Assembly (NCBI GenBank): GCA_002494895.1
Contig: DADA01000014.1
Location: 1 to 64,000, forward strand
DNA from: Nitrososphaera sp. UBA210
GTDB taxonomy: Archaea; Thermoproteota; Nitrososphaeria; Nitrososphaerales; Nitrososphaeraceae
Direction: 5' to 3'
DNA: 64,000 nucleotides
The notes under the pieces are model-generated. The model ran no database searches. It saw nothing but the letters and a program-made list of their open reading frames with translations, and was not told where the DNA came from. The position numbers and the translations under genes are program-made. How positions within the stretch are numbered: the first letter of the stretch is position 1; each line of letters starts with the position of its first letter. Positions 24,219 through 31,625 of this stretch are shown in pieces.

Positions 24219-24461
24219 TCAAGAATTACGATCCTCGAGCTTTGAAAGTGGCATGAATTCCAATTTTCCGGCCTTCATCCTTCTTTCGAAATCTGCAACC
24301 GCTTTTCTTTCATATCTGTCAGGTTTGCTCACACCGATCAGTCGCTTCTCCACGATATTCTCAAGTTTCTCTATGTTCACCTTGAGTATTCGTATTTCCT
24401 TCTTGATGTCTCTGAGATCTTGCTGCGCCGTCAAGGTTAATTCATGAATGTTGGCCGACAT
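24219..24461 (-). CDS. Small coiled-coil protein, 80 aa
   Basis: The first 45 residues have regular heptads (LRDIKKEIRILKVNIEKLEN) followed by a basic region (KPDRYERKAVADFERRMKAG). It could be an antitoxin-like or adaptor protein, but no toxin is adjacent. Converges on the Roadblock-like gene. A long patchy region containing the tRNA follows upstream. Confidence 0.55.
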   Translation of the reverse strand: MSANIHELTLTAQQDLRDIKKEIRILKVNIEKLENIVEKRLIGVSKPDRYERKAVADFERRMKAGKLEFMPLSKLEDRNS

Positions 24462-24506
24462 ATATAAGAAAATCCATCATCTAGGCTTTGTTAAAAAAAG
24501 TCGCAC

Positions 24507-24680
24507 TTAGCCTTTAGGTTGAGACCTTGTTCTTAAACGCCTCATACCACAAGCAACTACAAACAACCCGCAGACAGCTATTATGATGACAACGGCAATC
24601 CAAGGTAGAGTATTGGCAGCATCAGTTATTGTAGGATCAGGTGGTGGCGGCGGCAATTGCATGATGATGCTTCCTAGCAT
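24507..24680 (-). pseudogene. C-terminal remnant of a membrane-anchored exported protein (possibly cupredoxin)
   Basis: 57 codons from ATG 24680: MLGSIIMQLPPPPPDPTI, then a single membrane helix (IAVVIIIAVCGLFVV) and a basic stop-transfer tail (RRLRTRS). The frame stays open further upstream without a start (IYRYERQPSHHGMLGS), and that stretch resembles the end of a type-1 copper site, where Y-x-Y, His and Met are conserved, but the Cys is not there. It lies just downstream of the tRNA-Asp gene on the same strand. I read it as the broken end of a plastocyanin-like gene; a very small intact membrane protein is the alternative. Confidence 0.45.
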
Positions 24681-24777
24681 ACCATGATGACTTGGTTGTC
24701 GCTCATACCTATAGATTTTGTCAAGATAGTGATGACTTACTAAACAAAGCCCATCATCTACAATCGAAAATTGTAAG

Positions 24778-24912
24778 CGCCCGGGCCGGGATTATCGTTC
24801 GGAATTTCGCCGAATTTCGAACCCGGGTCGAAGGAGTGACAGTCCCCCATACTGGACCGGAATGTACGATCTGACCTCCTCATAGGCATCAGGTTCTCTA
24901 TACTACCCGGGC
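24778..24912 (-). tRNA. tRNA-Asp (GTC) with two introns, in the D loop and T loop
   Basis: On the minus strand the acceptor GCCCGGG (from 24912) pairs with CCCGGGC, with discriminator G at 24778. The anticodon arm GGGGA-CTGTCAC-TCCTT gives anticodon GTC. The T stem is CCGGG/CCCGG. The gene is 135 bases, but a standard reconstruction gives a mature length of 73. The excess is about 38 bases inside the D loop (around 24856-24894) and 24 bases inside the T loop (around 24791-24815). The T-loop insert can fold as TTCGG/CCGAA. There is no intron at the common position 37/38. Exact splice sites are ambiguous by one to three bases. No CCA is encoded. Confidence 0.85.
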
Positions 24913-25039
24913 GCTAAGCCAACTTTTGGCAAAACCAATTAAAGTGTTTTGGTGTGATCCTAGATTTTGAATAATACATTAGAAAGTGCCCGGTTCGGAA
25001 ATAATCATCTCTTCTTTTTTTACGCGGAAGTAAAAATAG

Positions 25040-25062
25040 CGGATCCGTCGGGATTCGCACCC
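25040..25062 (-). other. tRNA 3'-end fragment (possible attachment-site remnant)
   Basis: On the minus strand GGGTGCGAATCCC is followed by GACGGATCCG, the form of a T arm, acceptor 3' strand (CGGATCC) and discriminator G. There is no 5' half: the bases before it are the stop codon of the gene at 25063. The T loop has G in place of the invariant second T, so it is not a working tRNA. Such 3' fragments are what integrases leave at the far end of an element, but no integrase is seen nearby. Confidence 0.4.
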
Positions 25063-25566
25063 TTATGGCGCTTGGCACCCTTCAATGCTACCCCGAACAT
25101 CAGCCTCCGGAGCTACCATGCATGTGCCTGAACCTTCGTGCTTTATGTTTCCGAGTATTTCAGCTCCTGATTGAACTCGCAAATCACCATCCTTTACTTC
25201 GATGTTTCCCCTCACTATCGCTGCCCCAATTCTTGTGTCAGTTGTATTCTCACTCCTTACATTTCCGTTGATTTCAGTCCCGAATCCTATGTCAACCCCG
25301 AAACTGTTTCTTGACTCTACGTTGCCATTAACCGTCCCATTCAAAATGGTAATTCTGTCGCCAGGAGAATCCAGCATGATGTTGCCATCTATCGCAGCAT
25401 CTATTGCACAAGGCCCATCGACCTTGATGTTCCGATTAACTGTCCCAGAGAGTTCTGAAGAGCAAACAGTGTCTGCGCTGGCTGCGACCACAACTACTGG
25501 CACAATAACGGCTGCAGCCGCAGCGATTACGATGATCAATTTCGTTGAGGCTAACATTACGCTCAT
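25063..25566 (-). CDS. Exported bactofilin-like beta-helix protein
   Basis: 167 residues. A signal-like N-terminus (LIIVIAAAAAVIVPVVVVAA) precedes a domain of short repeated turns in which GN or GS recurs about every 16-20 residues (SGTVNRNIKVDG, AIDGNIMLDS, TVNGNVESRN, EINGNVRSEN, IVRGNIEVKD, EILGNIKHEG, DVRGSIEG), the pattern of a right-handed beta helix as in polymer-forming bactofilins. Two or three cysteines remain in the exported part. A cytosolic bactofilin is encoded at 38689. A surface scaffold role is possible. Confidence 0.75.
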   Translation of the reverse strand: MSVMLASTKLIIVIAAAAAVIVPVVVVAASADTVCSSELSGTVNRNIKVDGPCAIDAAIDGNIMLDSPGDRITILNGTVNGNVESRNSFGVDIGFGTEINGNVRSENTTDTRIGAAIVRGNIEVKDGDLRVQSGAEILGNIKHEGSGTCMVAPEADVRGSIEGCQAP

Positions 25567-25784
25567 TATTCAGCGGTAATCCTAAAAAGTCTTGTGATAG
25601 CGGCTTCCACTAACGTGTTATGAATTGATTTGAGATTATCGGCTAATGGGTAATAGGTTGAAAAGCTCACAACACCCTTTGGAGCTTTGTTTCACAATTC
25701 GTATGTTCCCACAAACTCTGCCCGTTCCATGGAACCGGATACCAAAAAGAATATTTACTATCAAGTCTATTATTCCTACTAGGT

Positions 25785-26159
25785 ATGCACGAAGAACTGT
25801 CAGACAGCAAACACAGCGCTACTTGCGCAGTAGTATCAGTCTGGGAAGTCCTTGGAAGAAGGTGGTCTCTACACATCATAAAGAACCTCAGCACGAGAAA
25901 CGTCATCAGGTTCAACGAGCTAAAGAGAGCTCTCGCAGGGATCAGCAGCACCGTTTTAGCCGAGCGGCTGCTGGAGCTAGAGCGCGAAGGACTGGTAACG
26001 AAAAAAATCTACCCCGAGGTGCCACCAAGGGTAGAGTACAGCATGACTCCACAGGCAAGGGAGCTAGAAGTGATAATAAAAGACCTTGCCCGCTGGGCAA
26101 ACAAGTGGCGCAGCCCAGAGGGACTAAAGACGGCGGCGCTGGCTTCGCATAAAAAATAG
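25785..26159 (+). CDS. HxlR-family transcriptional regulator
   Basis: 124 residues with a winged helix: WEVLGRRWSLHIIKNLSTRN, RFNELKRALAGISSTVLAER, and the wing PRVEYSMTP, all typical of HxlR. A Cys is kept near the N-terminus (SATCAVVSVW), the position at which some relatives sense electrophiles or oxidants. An AT-rich promoter lies about 25-40 bases upstream. It converges on the proteasome alpha gene with no gap. The target genes are not evident. Confidence 0.9.
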   Translation: MHEELSDSKHSATCAVVSVWEVLGRRWSLHIIKNLSTRNVIRFNELKRALAGISSTVLAERLLELEREGLVTKKIYPEVPPRVEYSMTPQARELEVIIKDLARWANKWRSPEGLKTAALASHKK

Positions 26160-26822
26160 CTAGCGCAGCTTCTGGAACTGCCTGTCCTTTGTCGTAACCA
26201 CTCCTACTTCTACTACCGGCTTTTCGCCCAGCGCCCTTTCAATCGCCTTGTCGCTCAGGGCTACTGCCTGCTCGACGCTCATGTCCGCGCTGTAATCCTG
26301 CTGGAGCACATCCAGTGCCACGTCAGCTGACTGCCCTATTGCAAACCCGGAGCCTCGCATGAACGTTCCACTCGGGTCCACCTGGTATAGCTGGATGCCA
26401 GTCTGGTCTATTCCCGCGACTATAACAGACGCAGCCTGCGGCCTTACAGCGTATATCGTATAGTTGTGCAGGTACGAGCCGATGTGCTTTGCCAGCGAGC
26501 CTACGTCAATCGGGCTTTCAAAGTTGAGCCGGTGCTTTTGCGCCTCGAGCCTGAGCTCCTCTATCAGCTGCAGAATGTCGCCAATGTATCCCGAGCCTGT
26601 GGCGCCCACATGATTGTCGATGGCAAATATCTTTTCTGCCGGGTCTATCAGCGGCCTGACTGGTTTTATGTGGCTTGCGAGCAGCGCATATGTCGGAGTC
26701 CTGATTCCTATTGTGGTCGATCCCCTGCTTACAGCTTCCAGCGCGCTGTCGACCATCACGAGCCGGCCCTGCGGCCCGTAAAAGTACGGGTAGCGGCCGC
26801 CCATGTTGCTTGCTTCTGCCAT
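26160..26822 (-). CDS. Proteasome alpha-type subunit (divergent)
   Basis: 220 residues, alpha-type by its N-terminal extension (FYGPQGRLVMVDSALEAVSR) and lack of a processed N-terminal Thr. The pore region normally reads YDRAITVFSPDGRL; here it is RYPYFYGPQGRL. The Lys that anchors the C-termini of activating ATPases is in an equivalent place (PAEKIFAIDNHVGA). It directly follows the beta gene with no gap. A divergent alpha paired with its own beta suggests a second, specialised 20S particle, but I cannot see whether the standard subunits exist elsewhere. Confidence 0.85.
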   Translation of the reverse strand: MAEASNMGGRYPYFYGPQGRLVMVDSALEAVSRGSTTIGIRTPTYALLASHIKPVRPLIDPAEKIFAIDNHVGATGSGYIGDILQLIEELRLEAQKHRLNFESPIDVGSLAKHIGSYLHNYTIYAVRPQAASVIVAGIDQTGIQLYQVDPSGTFMRGSGFAIGQSADVALDVLQQDYSADMSVEQAVALSDKAIERALGEKPVVEVGVVTTKDRQFQKLR

Positions 26823-27398
26823 TTACTTTGCAACCTCCATTATCAGGTTTGGTATCACCAATACGTCAATGCCGTTTCCAGAGCCGGGGTCACGCTCCAT
26901 TGCGGCAGACACCGCCTTTGCCGCTATCTGCCTGGCCTCCTCGTTTGTGATCTCTTTATGATATGTGCTTTCGAGCACGCCATAGGCGACAGGCGATCCC
27001 GAGCCGGACGACGCAAAGTCCTCTTCTGTCACCGCGCCGCTCATGTCAGCAGCATAGACGTGCGCGCCCTCCTGGTCGACGCCTGCTACGAGCAGCTCTA
27101 CAAAGTATGGCTGGTAGTTCTTTAGTCCGGAATATGTCAGGTTTGCGATCAGTCTTGCGGACTCTTTGGTACTTAGCGGAAAGCCCCTTCTTAGCTCTAT
27201 CAGCTTGCGCTCCGCCTTGGCCATCTTGATGAGATATTCTGCGTCAGAGAGCTGGCCTGCTATTGCGACTGCTAGCGTGTCGTCTATCTTTGCTATTTTT
27301 TGCGTTATTTTTGAGCCAATGAAAAAGCCCTTGCTTGCCCTTTTGTCAGAGCCCAGCACGACTCCTTCCCTGGTCTTTATGCCGACGATAGTTGTCAT
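26823..27398 (-). CDS. Proteasome beta-type subunit (catalytic)
   Basis: 191 residues. It begins MTTIVGIKT, so removal of the initiator Met alone would expose the catalytic Thr; no propeptide is present. Active-site residues appear in LGSDKRAS (Asp17), FIGSK (Lys33) and SGSGSPVAYG (Ser129 region), with NGIDVLVI near the end. It is the first gene of a two-gene operon with the alpha subunit. Loss of the propeptide means the subunit would have to be kept inactive until assembly by other means. Confidence 0.92.
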   Translation of the reverse strand: MTTIVGIKTREGVVLGSDKRASKGFFIGSKITQKIAKIDDTLAVAIAGQLSDAEYLIKMAKAERKLIELRRGFPLSTKESARLIANLTYSGLKNYQPYFVELLVAGVDQEGAHVYAADMSGAVTEEDFASSGSGSPVAYGVLESTYHKEITNEEARQIAAKAVSAAMERDPGSGNGIDVLVIPNLIMEVAK

Positions 27399-27466
27399 CT
27401 GGTATAGTATAGGAAGCCCCGGGTTAAGTTGACCGGCATTACAAGAACTAGGTCACATTCTTCGGG

Positions 27467-28165
27467 CTAGTTGTTAGCGCCATGATGATGGGAAAGAACG
27501 TACGCGTTTCCTATCCTATTTTCAACTACCTTGGTTATCTGCTGGTATATCGCGTACGAGCCAGCCATTGACTGCACCTTTTCCCTTTCTGTCGACGCGT
27601 TAGTTTCAATGACGATATAGTCGGAAATAAGCCTGAGGTTTATCTGGAACGAGCCGTCCTCACTTGCCCACTGGAGCGTATAGCCGGTCGCGCTTTCGAT
27701 CATGCCGAGCCACCTGAGGTTCTTGAACCACTTGCCAACAAGGTGGCGCACAACTTCACTAGCTTTGACGTTGACTGGGATGTACGTCTGTAAGAGCTGC
27801 ATATAGTCCGTGCCCTTATGCTGCCGTTGCAGACTTGGCAGGCTCATCATTTTGCGGAGCTTGTAGCCTTCCTGCGTCTTTTCCACAAGGCCCATTTCCT
27901 CCAGCCTGTGCAGCGCCCTTGAAAGGCTCTGCTGGTGCAGGTTCAGCTTGCGCATCAGCCCCTTGAAAGAATAATTCGACCCGGCCTCGTTCAATATAGT
28001 GAGGACCTTGTTGTCATTGTTGTGGAAATCGCTTGCGGAAGGCGAGTCCTCCTGGCTTACGATTATCTGGGCTGTCTTGCCGGAACTTATTTCGACAGAT
28101 TTCTCTGCCTTGGCCTCTTCCTTGAGCGCTGCTGTTTCAGACTCTGCCTTGTCCACTTTCATCAT
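27467..28165 (-). CDS. Winged-helix transcriptional regulator with unknown C-terminal domain
   Basis: 232 residues. The N-terminal 40 are charged and Glu/Lys-rich (ETAALKEEAKAEKS). A MarR-like winged helix covers about 50-105 (NYSFKGLMRKLNLHQQSLSR). A C-terminal alpha/beta domain at about 120-225 includes WFKNLRWLGMIESATGYTLQ and ends HHHGANN. A GATATAAATT box lies about 25 bases before the ATG pair on the minus strand. Specificity unknown. Confidence 0.8.
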   Translation of the reverse strand: MMKVDKAESETAALKEEAKAEKSVEISSGKTAQIIVSQEDSPSASDFHNNDNKVLTILNEAGSNYSFKGLMRKLNLHQQSLSRALHRLEEMGLVEKTQEGYKLRKMMSLPSLQRQHKGTDYMQLLQTYIPVNVKASEVVRHLVGKWFKNLRWLGMIESATGYTLQWASEDGSFQINLRLISDYIVIETNASTEREKVQSMAGSYAIYQQITKVVENRIGNAYVLSHHHGANN

Positions 28166-28228
28166 TAGCGCTCCTTGCGGATATAAATTGTAAAGTCGCC
28201 GCCTGCTGAGCAGGTAAGCAGAATGCTA

Positions 28229-28522
28229 CTATAGCACCTCTATGGAATCTTTGTCAAAGCCCATACCAGCCAGGATGCTTTTTGCAGTCTCTCTGTGGTC
28301 GCCCTGGAGCTCTATCCGGCCTTCCTTGAAGGTGCCTCCGGTGCCAATCTTGTGCCTCATCATCCTTGCAATTTCCCGGGCATCCTGCCTGTCCTGAAGA
28401 CCGGTTATCGTGGTGACTGGCCTGCGGAACTTTCTGATGTCCTTGGAAATAATTATCCGTAGCTCTCCTTTCTCTATTTCGCGAATAAGCTCGTCCATTG
28501 AATCATTATCAGACACTAACAT
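28229..28522 (-). CDS. Translation initiation factor aIF1 (SUI1)
   Basis: 97 residues with the SUI1 fold: FRRPVTTITGLQ, MMRHKIGTGGTFKEGRIELQ and DHRETAKSILAGMG. aIF1 binds the small ribosomal subunit and controls start-codon choice. The ATG at 28498 (MDELIREIEKGEL) would fit the nearby CATAGATAAT box better as a leaderless start than the ATG at 28522. Confidence 0.93.
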   Translation of the reverse strand: MLVSDNDSMDELIREIEKGELRIIISKDIRKFRRPVTTITGLQDRQDAREIARMMRHKIGTGGTFKEGRIELQGDHRETAKSILAGMGFDKDSIEVL

Positions 28523-28569
28523 TATCTATGAACTCCCGGGTTCAAAAGGGTTATCCCTGCGAAAAAAAG

Positions 28570-29502
28570 TCATGGGCGCTCGTCCACCTGCACTGGCACT
28601 TCGAGCTGGCGCCCGTATCGGTTCACCGTCAGCTTTAGTTTCTGGTTCAGCTGCTTGTTTCTGACGTGGGATGCGATCTGGGATGGGTCCTCTACTCTGC
28701 TTCCGTCAATCTCTTCGATAATATCTCCCCTTCGAAGCCCTGCGTCATCCGCCGGGCTATACGGCTCGACCCTTGCGACAAGTGCTCCCTCCCTTGCCGG
28801 CAGGCCGTAATGCCGGGCGAGCTGCGGAGTCACCCTCATTGAAGCGATTCCGATCCAGGGCCTGCTTACCCTGCCCTTCTCTATCAGCTCTTTCAATATC
28901 GTTTTGGCAGTATTGGCTGGAACTGCAAAACCGATTCCCTGCGCGTACGGCATGTTCGCAGTGTTGATGGCTATTACTTCGCCCTTTGTGTTGACTAGCG
29001 GCCCGCCGGAATTTCCGGGGTTAATCGCCGCGTCAGTCTGTATCAGCTCCAGCACTCCGTTTCTTGTCTGGATGCTCCTGTTCAGCGAGCTGACTATGCC
29101 GGCAGTCACTGCAGGGCCTCCGGTAAATCCAAACGGGTTGCCAATAGCAAGCACTATCTGGCCCGCCTTGAGGTCATCAGAGTTTCCGAGCTGGGCGGCC
29201 GGGAGTGGCTGATCGGATTCTACTTTTAGCACTGCCAGGTCTGTCACGTCATCGCTTCCGGCCACTTTTCCCTTCAGCACTGTGCCGTCTGCAAGCGTTA
29301 CTTTCAGCCTCTCGGCATCGTCTATTACGTGGTTGTTTGTCAGGATGTAGCCCTTTTCATCAATAATGACTCCAGAGCCAACGCCTTCGACGGGGAAAAC
29401 CCGAAAGACCTGGTCCTGCAGCATCCTCACGCTGGCAATGTTGACTACGCTCTTGCCAACCTTGTCTACCGCGTTCACGAGTACGTCTTCTGAAACAGGC
29501 AC
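28570..29502 (-). CDS. HtrA/DegP-like serine protease with PDZ domain
   Basis: Trypsin-like catalytic triad: His in LTNNHVIDD, Asp in DVTDLAVLK, Ser in GNSGGPLV. A C-terminal PDZ domain (about the last 90 residues: GLRRGDIIEEIDGSRVEDPS) recognises unfolded C-termini. About 310 residues. A longer frame starts at GTG 29559, but a TATA-like AATATACT lies inside it, about 45 bases before GTG 29502, so 29502 is preferred. No signal peptide or membrane helix is visible, so the protease may be cytosolic, which is unusual for this family. Confidence 0.92.
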   Translation of the reverse strand: MPVSEDVLVNAVDKVGKSVVNIASVRMLQDQVFRVFPVEGVGSGVIIDEKGYILTNNHVIDDAERLKVTLADGTVLKGKVAGSDDVTDLAVLKVESDQPLPAAQLGNSDDLKAGQIVLAIGNPFGFTGGPAVTAGIVSSLNRSIQTRNGVLELIQTDAAINPGNSGGPLVNTKGEVIAINTANMPYAQGIGFAVPANTAKTILKELIEKGRVSRPWIGIASMRVTPQLARHYGLPAREGALVARVEPYSPADDAGLRRGDIIEEIDGSRVEDPSQIASHVRNKQLNQKLKLTVNRYGRQLEVPVQVDERP

Positions 29503-29595
29503 CGTTATTTCGCGATCACCTTTGTTGAATTTCGCATTACAGTATATTGCATCGCGCACGATAAATTGACCGGCTTTGGCAAAACCCGGTCACAG

Positions 29596-30072
29596 CTAAT
29601 TTACCAGCTTGGCCTTCTTTAATACGAAAATGATGGCGGTTGTGCCAGCAACGGCTATTCCGGCCGTGGCAAGCACCCACCCTAGGGGGAGTCCAAACCA
29701 ATAGGCCGAGCGTTCTCTATTGTCAATCAAGCTGTTAGAAAAGTCGTTGATGTCAGGCGCCTGGTCATCGAGGAAATAGTAAAAGTAGACATTGTAATTG
29801 GCAAAGTTGTCCGGCGCGCTGCGATATTCTACCCATTCATTCAACGTTCCATCTTTGATCGCCTGATCCATCTCCGCTTTCTTTATTTCCATCCACGCCT
29901 GTCCTTTGTATTCATAGTATTCCTCCCAGGTAGCCTTTAGATATTCTTCCGCATAAGGCGGCGTGTCAAGGCAGGGTTTTTCCGGCCAGTCACTGTCCCG
30001 AATGCAATCCGCATAGGCCGGCTGCAGAATAATACCTGCCAATATGATCAGAACGGCAGCAACAAATAACAT
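29596..30072 (-). CDS. Exported, C-terminally anchored protein, 158 aa
   Basis: Signal peptide (MLFVAAVLIILAGIILQPAY) with a cleavage-like AYADC, then an acidic, Tyr/Trp-rich exported domain with two cysteines close to the N-terminus, then a membrane helix at about 130-150 (WVLATAGIAVAGTTAIIFVL) and a basic tail. Family not recognised. Located beside HtrA, transcribed the same way. Confidence 0.75.
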   Translation of the reverse strand: MLFVAAVLIILAGIILQPAYADCIRDSDWPEKPCLDTPPYAEEYLKATWEEYYEYKGQAWMEIKKAEMDQAIKDGTLNEWVEYRSAPDNFANYNVYFYYFLDDQAPDINDFSNSLIDNRERSAYWFGLPLGWVLATAGIAVAGTTAIIFVLKKAKLVN

Positions 30073-30115
30073 GTCGCAGATCTGATTGCATTATTCGGGC
30101 TATTAAGCACTGATA

Positions 30116-30712
30116 CTATGGCCTATAGTGCGCTGCAAATGTATTAGGCTCTGTACCCTCAACGTCGCTTGCGAATTGCGACCTGATAATCCTGCCATAG
30201 ACTACCAGATCGCGGGACATCATCTCTACTCTCTTGGCCAGCCTTGCATTGGATATCGCGCTGCCTGCAAAATCCGGCTCGCCTCCCACCGAGACTCCGT
30301 ATGGCATGCTCCAGCCATAGCATTGTCGGACAGCTGTTCTCATCTGCTCCATAACGGTCAGGCCTTTTTCATGGGATGCCACGACGTATCCGAACAGCTT
30401 TCCGGCAAATTCCTCATAGAAATAGTCAAGAAAGTTCTTTAGCGCACCCGACATTGATCCGTGGTAGTCAGGGGTGGCAAGTACAAATGCGTCAGCCCAT
30501 GCGACATGCTCTGCTGCCAGCTCTACTTCCTGAGATGCTTCAGCGTTTGGATTGTACAGCGGCAGTGCTGTCTTGCCCAGCTCTAACAGCCGGACTTCAG
30601 CGCCTTGCTTTTTGGCATGCTCGAGGACTATTTTTAGCGCGCGGGTACTGTACGACTGGCCTCTGGTGCTGCCAGCCACACCCAAGACTTTGAAATTAGT
30701 TGTTGATGGCAT
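30116..30712 (-). CDS. NADPH-dependent FMN reductase
   Basis: 198 residues of flavodoxin-like fold: the phosphate loop LGVAGSTRGQSYSTRAL, then ADAFVLATPDYHGSMSGALK, and LFGYVVASHEKG. Such proteins reduce FMN or quinone-like compounds with NAD(P)H. Its start overlaps the pirin gene by 17 bases, so the pair is an operon and may answer to oxidative stress. Confidence 0.9.
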   Translation of the reverse strand: MPSTTNFKVLGVAGSTRGQSYSTRALKIVLEHAKKQGAEVRLLELGKTALPLYNPNAEASQEVELAAEHVAWADAFVLATPDYHGSMSGALKNFLDYFYEEFAGKLFGYVVASHEKGLTVMEQMRTAVRQCYGWSMPYGVSVGGEPDFAGSAISNARLAKRVEMMSRDLVVYGRIIRSQFASDVEGTEPNTFAAHYRP

Positions 30713-31424
30713 ATTTCTCTGGCAGATCCAACAGTATCAACTCTGTAGGCCGGTCCGCCAGTATTGAAAGCTTTCTTTCGTTCTCTATCCTTGCGACGTC
30801 TCTGGTCTTTAGCGAGTCGTGGCCATTCAGCTTTACACTGCCGTCTATTATGAAAAGGTAGGCCTTGCGGCCCGGCAAGATATCATGATCTATCTTGCTG
30901 CCTGGCTCTATGGACGAAACATAGATAGCCGCGTCTTGGTGAATGTGCAGAGCCGGACCATTATTCTGGTTTTCCGGGACGACAATAGGCAAGAGCCTGT
31001 TCTTCCTCTCCTCCTTTGAAAACTTTTTCTGCTCCCACGATGGCGGCAGTCCGCGCCTGTTCGCAAATATCCACAACTGCAATAGCCTGAGCGGCTTTTC
31101 TTTAGAGTGGTTGTACTCGGAATGCAGTATGCCGGTTCCAGCAGTCATCCTCTGGACCTCGCCTGGCTGTATCACTCCGTGGTTGCCTTGGTTGTCCTTG
31201 TGCTCCAGCTCACCGTCAATAACGTAGGTGATTATTTCCATATCGCGATGTGGATGAAAGCCAAAGCCGGTACCGGGCTTTATGATGTCGTCGTTGAAGA
31301 CGCGCAGCGGCCCAAAGTTCATGTTCTGTGGATCCTGGTAGTGGTCGAAGGAAAAGTGCCAGTTGGTCGAGAGCCAGTCCTCTTCGTTGTGGTAGTGCTC
31401 GTTTGATCGGATTATCTTGATCAT
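30696..31424 (-). CDS. Pirin family protein (bicupin)
   Basis: Cupin protein with metal ligands in GFGFHPHRDMEIITYVIDGE and GILHSEYNHS; bacterial pirins can act as quercetinases or redox-sensing regulators. The first ATG (31457) lies on a TTAAATAT box, so the ATG at 31424 (MIKIIRSNEHYH), about 25 bases downstream of that box, is the likely leaderless start. About 242 residues. Operon with the FMN reductase. Confidence 0.92.
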   Translation of the reverse strand: MIKIIRSNEHYHNEEDWLSTNWHFSFDHYQDPQNMNFGPLRVFNDDIIKPGTGFGFHPHRDMEIITYVIDGELEHKDNQGNHGVIQPGEVQRMTAGTGILHSEYNHSKEKPLRLLQLWIFANRRGLPPSWEQKKFSKEERKNRLLPIVVPENQNNGPALHIHQDAAIYVSSIEPGSKIDHDILPGRKAYLFIIDGSVKLNGHDSLKTRDVARIENERKLSILADRPTELILLDLPEKYAINN

Positions 31425-31625
31425 GCCTTTGTAATGGCGGGCAGGATATTTAAGCATGGTAGCATTTCCTTACCTAGTTAGTTTGTCTAGCACTACTTGG
31501 TTAGCCGGCACTTGCTGTTAACGCAGCAGCGGTTTCAGGGAGAATAAAATGATTGTTGATTAATGTTGTTCTGGTATTAGATCTAAATACAGGAAGTCCC
31601 TAGATGACAACAGTCGAAGGCGACA

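Noticed and set aside
28541..28560. tRNA-like T arm CGGGTTCAAAAGGG
   Set aside because: There are no matching acceptor or anticodon arms around it; it lies in the short gap between SUI1 and HtrA.
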